Part shown: piece after piece, positions 11,628-19,255 of the stretch
Numbering within the stretch: the stretch's first letter is position 1
Layout: each line of letters opens with the position of its first letter
Source of the DNA: CAZJQD01 sp964548165 [NCBI: uncultured bacterium]
GTDB taxonomy: Bacteria > UBA8481
NCBI GenBank assembly: GCA_964548165.1
Contig: CAZJQD010000051.1
Span: 1-22,706 of the forward strand
Length of the DNA: 22,706 nucleotides
Reading direction: 5' to 3'
The notes under the pieces: model-generated
Seen by the model: the letters and a program-made list of their open reading frames with translations, nothing else
Database searches by the model: none
Told to the model about the DNA's origin: nothing
Made by a program: the position numbers and the translations under genes

Positions 11628-12406
11628 GGTCGCTCCGGCCCGTGCTCGCCCGCGAACGGATCCGTGACGTAGCGGACCTCCTCGAAGATGAGGCCGCACG
11701 AGGGCACGTTGGGGCCGGCCGCGGCGCGGTCGCGCGCATCGAGGACTTCCCGGGCCCATGCGATCGGCCGGGCGCCCTTGCCGATCTCCATCAGCGTCCC
11801 CACCATGGTGCGGACCTGGTGCTGGAGAAACGCGCGCGCCTCGATGTCGAAGCGGATCCGCCCCGCCTCGTCGCGCCTGACGTCAAGGCGGTCGAGGGTG
11901 CGCACGGGCGATTCCGCCGCGCAGACCGCGGCTCGGAACGAGGAGAAGTCGTGCTTGCCGAGCCAGAGGCCGGCGGCCTCCGCCATGCAATCCACGTCCA
12001 GGCGCCCGGCGACATGGGCGACGAGGCGTCGATCGAGAACGGGGGCGATGAAGGCGTCCGAGAGCGTGTAGCTGTAGCGGCGGTGACGAGCGTCCCTGCG
12101 CGCATGGAACGTGGAGGCCACGCGCGCCGCTTTCAAGACGCGCACGTCGGCAGGGAGACGGCTGTTGAGAGCCAGGGCGAGCCTCTCGGGTTCCAGCGCG
12201 TGGCGAAGATCGACGTGCGCGACCTGGCCTCGGGCGTGAACGCCCGAGTCCGTACGCCCGGCGCCGACGATGCGGACCGTCTCCCGGAAGCATTCCTTGA
12301 TCACGCTCTCCAGGACGCCCTGCACGCTGCGGCCCGTCTTCTGGACCTGCCACCCGATGAACTCGGAACCGTCGTAGGTGATGAGCAGGGCGCGTCGCGA
12401 CGTCAT
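11624..12406 (-). CDS. truA: tRNA pseudouridine(38-40) synthase
   Basis: TruA isomerises uridines 38-40 in the anticodon arm of tRNAs. The 260-residue length is typical. The N-terminal YDGSEFIGWQ (11-20) and the catalytic motif GAGRTDSGVHARGQVAH with Asp53 are diagnostic. FHARRDARHRRYSY, FLQHQVRTMVGTLMEIGKG and GLIFEEVRY are also characteristic. No strong Shine-Dalgarno precedes the ATG. Its stop overlaps the start of dnaE by four bases, so dnaE translation is probably coupled to it. It lies 139 bp downstream of the outer-membrane barrel gene; that gap holds a 10-bp palindrome (12435-12444) and nothing else I can name. Confidence 0.96.
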   Translation of the reverse strand: MTSRRALLITYDGSEFIGWQVQKTGRSVQGVLESVIKECFRETVRIVGAGRTDSGVHARGQVAHVDLRHALEPERLALALNSRLPADVRVLKAARVASTFHARRDARHRRYSYTLSDAFIAPVLDRRLVAHVAGRLDVDCMAEAAGLWLGKHDFSSFRAAVCAAESPVRTLDRLDVRRDEAGRIRFDIEARAFLQHQVRTMVGTLMEIGKGARPIAWAREVLDARDRAAAGPNVPSCGLIFEEVRYVTDPFAGEHGPERP

Positions 12407-12545
12407 GGCGGAGTGATCGCGTGCAGGGCGTTACGGCCCGGGCCACCGGACGTCGCCCGATGGCACCTCATCCGGGCGGTCATGAGCCGTGTCGACTGGC
12501 CCGGTTGTGCCGGGGCGGGCGCGAGGAGCAACGCCCGGTGCGGGT

Positions 12546-13247
12546 TCAGAAGCGGTAGGCGACGCCGCCGGAGACGCTGGGGCCATGGATGAGCCTGGCT
12601 TCCGCGTGCAGGACCCATTCCGGGCGCGGCTCCCAGCCGATGCCGCCGTAGACGCCGACTTTCTTGTCGTTCCGCTGGTCCCGGTAGACGGCCTGGTTGT
12701 TGCTTTCCACTTCGAGGTGGTTGTAGAAGACGCCGGCATACGGGTAGAAGGCGTCGAACCGGACTTCCACGGCCGACCCGAACTGGTACTCCCAGATGTC
12801 GATGTCGGCGGTGCCGAAGGCGTGGTCGGAACGGGACAGGTACTGGATGTCGCCGAGGATCCGCCAGTCGCGCCAGGATTCGTACAGGACGCTGCGCAGG
12901 CCGATTCCCCACGCCGTGGATGCTCCCAGGTCGCGAAGGACGCCGAGCTCGTACTCCTCGCCACTGCCTCCCAGCCTCAGGTAGAACTCGGCGTCCGGCG
13001 TGAAGCCATAAGCGGCTTCGCCCAGGAGGATGCTGGAGTTCAAATCGCCAATGGTGACGGTTCCCCGGTTCTTGACGTCCACGCGTTCCACGCCGCCGAT
13101 GACACCGGCCACCCACTGGTGCTCGGCCGTGATCGGCCTGCCGATCGGGGCGGCCGTCGCCGAGGGCATCGCGACCCAGGCCGAGAGGCCCAGCATGATC
13201 GCCATGCGCGAGACAGTCAGTGAGACGTGGAGCCATCGACAGAACAT
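12546..13247 (-). CDS. Small outer-membrane beta-barrel protein
   Basis: The 233-residue product starts with a signal peptide (MFCRWLHVSLTVSRMAIMLG... ending in SATA near residue 32). It continues as alternating hydrophobic/polar strands rich in aromatics, for example HQWVAGVIGGVERVDV, AEFYLRLGGSGEEYELG and FYPYAGVFYNHLEVES. It ends in GGVAYRF, a terminal aromatic residue as expected for recognition by the BAM complex. The size suits an 8-stranded barrel. I chose the ATG at 13247 because GAGG lies 6 nt upstream; an ATG at 13265 is the alternative. The gene lies directly after the LPS core genes, so a role in LPS or outer-membrane structure is plausible but unproven. No PagL or PagP active-site pattern is evident. 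Confidence 0.85.
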   Translation of the reverse strand: MFCRWLHVSLTVSRMAIMLGLSAWVAMPSATAAPIGRPITAEHQWVAGVIGGVERVDVKNRGTVTIGDLNSSILLGEAAYGFTPDAEFYLRLGGSGEEYELGVLRDLGASTAWGIGLRSVLYESWRDWRILGDIQYLSRSDHAFGTADIDIWEYQFGSAVEVRFDAFYPYAGVFYNHLEVESNNQAVYRDQRNDKKVGVYGGIGWEPRPEWVLHAEARLIHGPSVSGGVAYRF

Positions 13248-13294
13248 GCTATCCCTCGCGTTCATAGGTATCCGCGACAGGATAGCGACAGTCG

Positions 13295-13322
13295 CGGGCC
13301 CGGCCAATCTAAATTGGGCCCG
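13295..13322 (-). terminator. GC-rich hairpin after the LPS core operon
   Basis: On the minus strand, CGGGCCC and GGGCCCG flank an inner CAAT/ATTG pair and a short T/A-rich loop, with a 4-nt bulge on one side. It begins 5 bp after the stop codon of the heptosyltransferase gene and ahead of the barrel gene. No U-tract follows, so it may terminate weakly, protect the 3' end of the message, or simply mark the transcript boundary. Confidence 0.5.
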
Positions 13323-13327
13323 GGAGG

Positions 13328-14353
13328 TCATCCGAGCGCGTCCGCCACCGCGCGAAAGACGCGATCGACGCCGATGCCCGGGAGGCATCGCCAGTCGGCG
13401 CAGGAGCGCGCGTGACAGGGACGGCACGCGACGTCCGCTTCCACAAAGACATGGCCGGGACCATAGGGCCCGTTGCGGGCCGCCGAGGTCGGTCCCAGGA
13501 TGGCTACCGTGCGGCACCCGGCGGCGACGGCCAGGTGAAGGGGACCGGTCTCGCCCGAGACGACGAGGCGCGCCTCGGCGAAGAGGCCGGCCAGTTGCCT
13601 CATCGTCGTGGGCGGCGCCATGACGGCTGGCGATGAGGCCGCGATCGCGCGCGCCGTCTCCTCTTCGCCAGGCCCCCACACCACGCCGACGGGAACGCCG
13701 AGCGTCTCGTCGATGGCCAGCGCCAGGTCGGACCAGCGCTCGGTCGGCCAGAGCTTCGTCCACCACCCGCCGCCGATGTTGAAGAGCACGGGGCTCTTCT
13801 GGGACAGGGCCCACGCGGGAGGCGGATCGATCGGGAGATCGTAGCGCACGTCCGAAGGCAGGACGTAGTCGGAGACGAGCGGGCGCAGCAGCTCGAGGTT
13901 CTGCTCGATGATGTGCGCGCCGCTCGGAGCGACGCGGTCCGTGTAGCCCCACGTTGCCGGGAACTCGCGGGCGTGCCCGATCGCGCGCCCGACAACGCGC
14001 GGCGCGGCTCCGGACGCCAGCCACGCCGACTTCATGAGGCCCTGCGTGTCGATGGCGAGATCGTAGGCGTTCCTGGTCGCCGCGCGGGCCCGCCTCAGGC
14101 CCGCAAGGCTTCGTTCCACCTTGATGAAGGAGCGCACCGCGGGATGCCCGTCGAGCAGGCGGATGACGCCCGGTCCTGCCGCCCAATCGATCGCGGCACG
14201 AGGCCAGCGCCTGCGGATCTCGGAGACGAGAGGAAGCGTGTGGATGGCGTCGCCGAGCGCACTGATGCGAACGACGAGGATGCGCTCCGGCTGGGCGGCC
14301 TCGGTGGCATCGCGGGGCGCCGCGATCGGGACGGAACCGTCCGGCTGGCTCAT
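13328..14353 (-). CDS. waaC: LPS heptosyltransferase, WaaC-like (GT9)
   Basis: This glycosyltransferase family 9 protein has 341 residues. It carries the N-terminal VVRISALGDAIHTLPLVSEI, with the catalytic-type Asp at D35, and the donor-site motif VSGETGPLHLAVAAGCRTVAILGPT. SALGDxxHTLP resembles WaaC (heptosyltransferase I), which adds the first heptose to Kdo2-lipid A from ADP-heptose; the exact acceptor is inferred. A cysteine cluster CRPCHARSCADWRC near the C-terminus is paralleled in the neighbouring waaF product. The start is the ATG overlapping the waaF stop (ATGA); residues 1-23 form a variable leader. An alternative start is internal, but the overlap argues for this one. A GC hairpin follows the stop. 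Confidence 0.85.
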   Translation of the reverse strand: MSQPDGSVPIAAPRDATEAAQPERILVVRISALGDAIHTLPLVSEIRRRWPRAAIDWAAGPGVIRLLDGHPAVRSFIKVERSLAGLRRARAATRNAYDLAIDTQGLMKSAWLASGAAPRVVGRAIGHAREFPATWGYTDRVAPSGAHIIEQNLELLRPLVSDYVLPSDVRYDLPIDPPPAWALSQKSPVLFNIGGGWWTKLWPTERWSDLALAIDETLGVPVGVVWGPGEEETARAIAASSPAVMAPPTTMRQLAGLFAEARLVVSGETGPLHLAVAAGCRTVAILGPTSAARNGPYGPGHVFVEADVACRPCHARSCADWRCLPGIGVDRVFRAVADALG

Positions 14354-15297
14354 GAAGTCAACGCCGAGAGCGCGGCGGAGATGGGGACATCGCCGAGGCA
14401 CCGGTGATCGATGGGGCAGGTTCTCAAGAGGCACGGCGCGCACTCGGCCCGGCCGCGTATGATCGTGACGATTCCCGCGCCGGCGCGCGGCGCCGTCCGC
14501 TCGGGCTCGGTCGGTCCGAAGACGACCACGGTTCGGCGCCCGAGCGCGGCCGCGGCGTGGGCGAGACCCGAGTCGTTGGAGACCACCGCATCCGCGTGCG
14601 CCACGATCGCGAGGGCTTCTTCCAGCGTGGTGCGACCGGTCAGGTCATGGATGCTCCGCGGCGTCGATGCGGCGCTGGTACCCGGCGTGGTATCGTCCCC
14701 GCGCATGCCCTCGCCGCGCGCTCCCAGGACGACCACGTCGCGGCCGGCGTCCGCGAGCGCGCGAGCCAGTTCGGCGAAGCGAGGCCATCGCTTCGCCGCG
14801 CCGTAGCGAGCTCCAGGAGCGAGCACGGTGTAGGGGCCCGCGGGAAGGTCCGCGCGGCGCGCCCGGGCGCGCGGTTCGAGCCGCGGCGCTTCCGGGGACA
14901 CGGCGTAACCGGCTTCTTGCGCGATCCGCGCGTACTCGTCGACCTGGTGAAGGACGTGATCGGCCGCGGGAAGGATTCTTGTCAGCAAGGGGCCTCGCAG
15001 GTGACGCGCTTCGCCCCAGCGTTCCCGGATCCCGGCGCGCCAGGCCGCCCACGCGGTGGAGAAGGAGTGGGTCAGCAGGAGGATGCGGCTGGGCCCGAGG
15101 GATCGCAACGAGTCCGTCTCCGTGCGGCGGTCCACCGCGACGCAACGAGAACCGGCGAAGACCGGGGCGAGCGGGGTCCTGGCAATGAGCACGACCTCGT
15201 CCCCGTGCTCCGCGGCCCCTCGCTCGACGCCGCGGATGGCCGGCAGAGCCATCACCGCGTCGCCGAGCCAATTGGGAACCCGGACGGCCACGATCAT
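14350..15297 (-). CDS. waaF: LPS heptosyltransferase II, WaaF-like (GT9)
   Basis: WaaF transfers the second L-glycero-D-manno-heptose to the LPS inner core at the cytoplasmic membrane face. The 315-residue protein begins MIVAVRVPNWLGDAVMALPA, the signature of heptosyltransferase II, with Asp13 as the likely catalytic base. The C-terminal donor site reads SNDSGLAHAAAALGRRTVVV followed by FGPTEPERTAPR. A cysteine cluster CAPCLLRTCPIDHRC follows, as seen in many GT9 enzymes. The ATG at 15297 overlaps the waaA stop by 4 bp, which rules out a longer upstream extension. The end overlaps the next heptosyltransferase, so both are translated from one coupled message. Confidence 0.92.
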   Translation of the reverse strand: MIVAVRVPNWLGDAVMALPAIRGVERGAAEHGDEVVLIARTPLAPVFAGSRCVAVDRRTETDSLRSLGPSRILLLTHSFSTAWAAWRAGIRERWGEARHLRGPLLTRILPAADHVLHQVDEYARIAQEAGYAVSPEAPRLEPRARARRADLPAGPYTVLAPGARYGAAKRWPRFAELARALADAGRDVVVLGARGEGMRGDDTTPGTSAASTPRSIHDLTGRTTLEEALAIVAHADAVVSNDSGLAHAAAALGRRTVVVFGPTEPERTAPRAGAGIVTIIRGRAECAPCLLRTCPIDHRCLGDVPISAALSALTS

Positions 15298-16532
15298 GAT
15301 CGCGATCTCCCGTGCGTCGCCTGCTGATCCGCGAGCAGTCGCAGGGACCGGCCGATCGCGCGCCATTGACGCTCCGCGGCGCCGCGGTTGGCGAGGACCG
15401 TCGCGCGCGCGGCCTCTCCTGAGGCCTTGCGCTCCGTGGCGTTGCTGAACAGGTCTTCGAGCGTCGCGAGGAGTTCCGCCTCGTCGGCCACCATCCGTCC
15501 GCCCCGATTCTCGAGAAGCCCACAGGCGTCGCGGAAGTTCGCGGTATGGGGCCCCCAGAGAACGGGGATGCCGTGGACGGCGGCTTCGAGCGGGTTATGC
15601 CCACCGACGGGCACGAAGGACCCGCCGATCACGGCGACCTCGCCCAGGGCATAGGCGCTCCCGAGTTCCCCGTGGGTATCGAGGATGAGCACGGGCTCGC
15701 CTTGCCAGCCCAGGCTTCGCCGCGCTCCACCGGTCTCGGCCGCGACCGCGGCGCCCCGCTCGGTGTGCCGCGGGGCGAGGATGAGCCGCAAGTCGGGGAA
15801 CCGTTCCTTGAGTCGGCCAAAGACCCTCAGGGCGATCGTCTCCTCGCCCGGGTGCGTGCTCCCGAAGACGAGGAAGCGACCTTGCGGCGGATCGGCAAGG
15901 GGGCCGGCGGCAGGCCGATCGAACTTCACGTTGCCCGAGACTTCCACGCGCGGGGCGCCGAGCTCGCGAAACCGCGCCGCGTCCGTCTCGGTTCGCGCCG
16001 CGACCAGGCCGAGGGCGTGGAGCGTGGCGCGAAGGAAGGGAGCGGCGAGGCGGTAGCGGGGCCAGGCGCGGTCGCTGATCCGCCCGTTGGCCACCGCGAT
16101 CGGGACCTGGCGCCGTTTCAGCTCGCCGATGAAATTCGGCCAGAGCTCGGTCTCGAGGATGATGCACCCGGCGAGCGATCCCGCGGCATCGAGGTGGCGA
16201 CGCACGGCAAAGCGGAAGTCGTAGGGGAGGTAGCGCACCGCAGCGAAGGGAAAGAGCGCCTGGGCGCGCGCCTGGCCCGTCTCCGTGACGGTCGAGACGA
16301 TGAGCGCGAGATCGGGGCGATCGCGGCGCACCAGCGCGATGAGGGGCGCCGCGGCCTCGACCTCGCCCACGGAGCACGCGTGGATCCAGAGCGTGACCTG
16401 TCCGTCGACCCTTGCCAGGCCGCGCCCGAGCCGTGGGGAGATGCTCTCGCGGTAGCGCCCCTTTCGGATCCGCGCGAGGTAGAAGGGCGCCGCGAGGAAC
16501 ATGTAGAGGCAGAGCCCGAGCGAGTAGATCAC
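15294..16532 (-). CDS. waaA: Kdo transferase (3-deoxy-D-manno-octulosonic acid transferase)
   Basis: WaaA/KdtA transfers Kdo from CMP-Kdo to lipid IVA, the first step of LPS core assembly. The 412-residue protein has an N-terminal membrane anchor (VIYSLGLCLYMFLAAPFYLA). It then shows HACSVGEVEAAAPLI with the catalytic Glu near 57, STVTETGQARA, IILETELWPNFI, GNVKFD, FGSTHPGEE and GGHNPLEAA, all characteristic of GT30. The start is the GTG overlapping the acyltransferase stop (GTGA); a much longer open frame upstream is that gene read out of phase. Whether it adds one, two or more Kdo residues cannot be read from sequence. Confidence 0.96.
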   Translation of the reverse strand: MIYSLGLCLYMFLAAPFYLARIRKGRYRESISPRLGRGLARVDGQVTLWIHACSVGEVEAAAPLIALVRRDRPDLALIVSTVTETGQARAQALFPFAAVRYLPYDFRFAVRRHLDAAGSLAGCIILETELWPNFIGELKRRQVPIAVANGRISDRAWPRYRLAAPFLRATLHALGLVAARTETDAARFRELGAPRVEVSGNVKFDRPAAGPLADPPQGRFLVFGSTHPGEETIALRVFGRLKERFPDLRLILAPRHTERGAAVAAETGGARRSLGWQGEPVLILDTHGELGSAYALGEVAVIGGSFVPVGGHNPLEAAVHGIPVLWGPHTANFRDACGLLENRGGRMVADEAELLATLEDLFSNATERKASGEAARATVLANRGAAERQWRAIGRSLRLLADQQATHGRSRS

Positions 16533-17248
16533 GAGGATCCCTGCTTCGCCCGTGATCGAAGCGGCGCGTCGGCCTCGCCCTTGGGGATGTCGTCTTCCCT
16601 GCCATAGATGGCCTCCGCCTCGACGACCATGCGCCGCATCTCGGTCTCCACGGCCTCGCGCGTCTTCTCCGCGTCGCCGCAAGGCCAGATCGGCCCGCCG
16701 AAGAGCAAGCTGCACTCGGTGAACGGCATCGGGATCTCGAAGTTGTCCCAAGACCCGACCTTCTTGCGCCGCTTCGCGACGCCGAGAAACGGGACCACGG
16801 GGCGGCCCGTCCGCTCCGCCAGCACCGCCACGCCGAACTTGGCGCGATACTTCGGACCGCGCGGACCATCCGGGGTGATCCCGACCGCCAGGCCGTTCTT
16901 GACGGCGGCCACCAGCTCTTCCAGGGCCTCTCGTCCGCCGCGCGTCGCCGATCCGCGGATGGCGCCGTGCCCGAACCGTCCCTGGATCTGCGCGATCATC
17001 TCGCCGTCGGCGTGCTGGGAGACGACGACGGTGGTCCTGTGGTCGCGCCAGAACGGGGTCGTGCACGCGGTCAGGATCCGGTTGTGCCAGAAGGCGATGA
17101 TGACCCCGCCCTGGGCGATCTCGTTCTCGAACAGGGCATGATTGGGATAGCGCCAGCGCCAGGTGGAGCTCAGGAGCCTCAGCACGATCGTGCCCAGGTT
17201 GACAACCAGCCATATCTTCACGCGCTTCTTCACGTCGTTGCCGCCCAT
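16529..17248 (-). CDS. DUF374-family lysophospholipid/lipid A acyltransferase
   Basis: The 239-residue protein belongs to the DUF374 branch of the LPLAT superfamily. Motifs in order are FWHNRIL (53-59), VVSQHADGEMIAQ (76-88), RGSATRGG (98-105) and GITPDGPRGPKY (123-134). A basic N-terminus is followed by a hydrophobic anchor VKIWLVVNLGTIVLRLL. LpxJ, the late lipid A acyltransferase of epsilonproteobacteria, is a DUF374 protein. Being first in an operon with waaA makes a secondary lipid A acylation role a good guess, but phospholipid synthesis remains possible. The ATG at 17248 fits the family N-terminus but lacks a Shine-Dalgarno. An in-frame ATG at 17302 has an AAGGCGG just upstream and may be the true start. 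Confidence 0.88.
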   Translation of the reverse strand: MGGNDVKKRVKIWLVVNLGTIVLRLLSSTWRWRYPNHALFENEIAQGGVIIAFWHNRILTACTTPFWRDHRTTVVVSQHADGEMIAQIQGRFGHGAIRGSATRGGREALEELVAAVKNGLAVGITPDGPRGPKYRAKFGVAVLAERTGRPVVPFLGVAKRRKKVGSWDNFEIPMPFTECSLLFGGPIWPCGDAEKTREAVETEMRRMVVEAEAIYGREDDIPKGEADAPLRSRAKQGSS

Positions 17249-17310
17249 TCTGTCACAAACTGCAACCACCCAGGAAAGGGTCTTGTGATGAGTAGATGTC
17301 ATAAACCGCC

Positions 17311-17340
17311 TTGCGGCACGAGGAGATTTGCCCGTACGAT
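17311..17340 (+). promoter_or_regulatory. Candidate promoter giving a leaderless message for the TPR-kinase gene
   Basis: TTGCGG (17311-17316), an 18-bp spacer and TACGAT (17335-17340) form a modest sigma70-like promoter. Its predicted start would fall at or within a base or two of the ATG at 17349. This would explain why no properly spaced Shine-Dalgarno precedes that ATG. The alternative is a TTG start at 17328 with AGGAG only 2 nt away. Confidence 0.3.
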
Positions 17341-17348
17341 TCGAGGGC

Positions 17349-19241
17349 ATGGCGACGGGCGAGAGGCGACGAGACGCGCGGGATCGCGAGGAGCTGGCGC
17401 CGGCGATACGGCGAGCCGCAGCGCGGCTGGCCGGCGGACAGCCGCAATCGGCGCTCCGCACCATCGACGAGCACCTGGCGCTTTACCCGGAGGATCCTCC
17501 GGCGCTCTTTGTCCGATCCCGGATTCTCTACGAGCTGGGGGATCGCCCGGCCGCGCTCGAGTACCGCCTGAGAGCGCTCCGCTGCAAGGGCGCTCACGAT
17601 GACGCCGCCGCCGTGGCCGATCTCCTTCTCGAGGACGGCCTGCAGGGCGAGGCCGAGGCCTTTCTCCTGGCCCGGCTCGCGGCGCGACCGCAACTGTACA
17701 CGGCCCGGTTCGCGCTCGCCCGCATCTACCTCTTCGCCGGTCGCTACGTCGCCGCCGGCCGCGAGATCGATCGCCTGTACAAGGATGTGGGTCGCGGAGG
17801 CCCCCTGGTCCGGGCCGATTACCTGGAGGCCCTGAGGCTGGGTCTTTTGGGGGACGAGGACGGCCTGACGCGGCACGTGGATCGCCTGCGTCGCAACGGG
17901 GTGAAGGGCGATCGGCTCACCTACTTCCTGGCGCTCGCGACCTTCCTGCAGAGCGGCGACGCCGATGCGTTCGCCGGCGCGATGGCGCGCCTGGCCAGGA
18001 TCTTTCGACGGGAAACCTACCTGCAGGCGCTCTGCCGCCGCCTCACGCCCGATCTCTTCCAGGGCTGCGAGAGCCGCCGTCGGAGCGACTTCCAGCGGGT
18101 TCTGGGCGAGAGCCTGCGCGGACCCCGGATCGCGGGGATCGGATTGCCCGACGATCAGCTCGCGGTCGTTCGCGATCTCTTTCACCGCTACGAGGGCGTC
18201 CGGATCGAGGCCATCGACGCGCCCGAGAGCGGCTATTCCGGAGACCGGGTCTACCGCGTCTTTACCCGGCACCACGACTACTCGGAATACTCGTGCCTCC
18301 TCAAGATCGGGCCGAAGCACCGCATCGCGATCGAGAAGGAGAAGCTGGCCGAGCTCGTTCTGGGCAAGCTTCACCCGAGCTTTCACCCCCAGGTGATCGG
18401 TTATTCCTCGGGCATTCACGCGGCCGCGTTGCGGCTGACATGGGCGACGGCCGGGGACGAGGTGCCGCGGTCCCTGCGCGGGATCTATGTCGATCCGGCC
18501 GTGGGGAGCGTGGCCGTCGCTCGTCTTCTGGCGCCGCTCTTCGAGACCGTCCTGGCGGGCTGGCACGAGCGTAACGCCCGGCTCGTCTCCAAGCCGCTCG
18601 TCGTCGATCCGGACAAGTGGCGAAACTGGATCGCGCCCAGCCTCGAGGGGCGTGGCGGCGCCGCGGTCTCGTCTCCGGATCGCCTGTACCTGCCCTCGCG
18701 CGAAGAGGAGATCGTCCACCCGGGCGCGCTCCTGGCGCGACTGCGGCCGGCCCTGGGCAAGGAACGCGCGCTCCAGCCCTGGGGCCTCCGGCACGGCGAT
18801 CTCAACGGTCGCAACGTTCTCCTCGACGGCCAGGAGAAGCTCTGCCTCGTCGATTTCTACAAGTGCGGCGAGGGCGCGATCCTCCAGGACTTCGCCCGCC
18901 TGGAGGCGGACCTGCGCTTCGAGGCGCTACCGGCCGAGCCCGAGCACGCGGGCGAGCTCCGCGCCATGGATGCGGCGCTCGCGCGCGGCATCTACGCGTC
19001 GTCGCTCCGGAATCTCGACATCCGCCGATCGCTCGAGAAGCGTCTCGCGGTCACGCTGGCGATCCGGGAGCTGGCCTGGCAACGGATGGGCGAGATCCCG
19101 GAGCGCGCGAAGCGCCGGCTCTACGCCGTCAAGCTCCTGGAGATGCTCTGCCGCGTCGTCCACTACGGCCACCTCTCACCCTCGGTGACGGATCTCGTCC
19201 TCGCCGAGATCGCGGACCTCGCCGCGTTCCTCCTGGACTGA
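17349..19241 (+). CDS. TPR-like helical domain fused to an APH-like kinase domain
   Basis: This 630-residue protein has no signal peptide. Residues 15-240 are TPR-like helical repeats (AARLAGGQPQSALRTIDEHL, YELGDRPAALEYRLRAL, YLFAGRYVAAGREIDRLY). Residues 285-530 form a phosphotransferase fold of the aminoglycoside/choline kinase type: a glycine loop SGYSGDRVYRVF, a probable ATP lysine K319 in CLLKIG, the catalytic loop HGDLNGRN (H482, D484, N489), and a metal-binding DFY at D502 followed by KCGEGAILQDFARLEADLRF. All key kinase residues are present, so it is probably active. The substrate is unknown. The gene is divergent from the LPS core operon, so a Kdo, heptose or lipid kinase is possible. 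The GxSG loop and DFARLEADLRF also resemble kinase domains linked to multidomain signalling or conflict proteins. Start choice is uncertain. Confidence 0.8.
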   Translation: MATGERRRDARDREELAPAIRRAAARLAGGQPQSALRTIDEHLALYPEDPPALFVRSRILYELGDRPAALEYRLRALRCKGAHDDAAAVADLLLEDGLQGEAEAFLLARLAARPQLYTARFALARIYLFAGRYVAAGREIDRLYKDVGRGGPLVRADYLEALRLGLLGDEDGLTRHVDRLRRNGVKGDRLTYFLALATFLQSGDADAFAGAMARLARIFRRETYLQALCRRLTPDLFQGCESRRRSDFQRVLGESLRGPRIAGIGLPDDQLAVVRDLFHRYEGVRIEAIDAPESGYSGDRVYRVFTRHHDYSEYSCLLKIGPKHRIAIEKEKLAELVLGKLHPSFHPQVIGYSSGIHAAALRLTWATAGDEVPRSLRGIYVDPAVGSVAVARLLAPLFETVLAGWHERNARLVSKPLVVDPDKWRNWIAPSLEGRGGAAVSSPDRLYLPSREEEIVHPGALLARLRPALGKERALQPWGLRHGDLNGRNVLLDGQEKLCLVDFYKCGEGAILQDFARLEADLRFEALPAEPEHAGELRAMDAALARGIYASSLRNLDIRRSLEKRLAVTLAIRELAWQRMGEIPERAKRRLYAVKLLEMLCRVVHYGHLSPSVTDLVLAEIADLAAFLLD

Positions 19242-19255
19242 TCGCGCTCTGCCCG

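Noticed and set aside
8457-11672. Two long plus-strand open frames (8457-10151 and 10158-11672) opposite dnaE
   Set aside because: Both are antisense shadows of dnaE; its motifs are continuous on the minus strand and the shadow products have no domain signal.
11628-11759. N-terminal extension of DnaE to an upstream ATG at 11759
   Set aside because: The extra 44 residues are truA read out of frame. The ATG at 11627 fits the PHP domain start and the ATGA overlap.
12407-12545. Possible regulatory element between the barrel gene and truA
   Set aside because: Only a 10-bp GC palindrome (12435-12444) and weak GC-rich stems are present; in such GC-rich sequence these are expected by chance.
12546-13247. 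PagL-type lipid A deacylase
   Set aside because: A segment with His and ESNN (NHLEVESNN) looked suggestive, but the His-x-Ser catalytic pattern is absent.
13266-14186. Barrel protein extended upstream to 14186
   Set aside because: The added segment is the antisense/out-of-phase reading of the heptosyltransferase gene and would bury the signal peptide inside the protein.
16533-17213. N-terminal extension of WaaA to 17213
   Set aside because: The added residues are the acyltransferase gene in another phase; the GTG at 16532 overlaps the acyltransferase stop and leads directly into the membrane anchor.
17253-18794. A 513-codon minus-strand open frame opposite the TPR-kinase gene
   Set aside because: The plus-strand frame contains intact kinase motifs; the opposing frame contains none and would overlap the acyltransferase promoter region.
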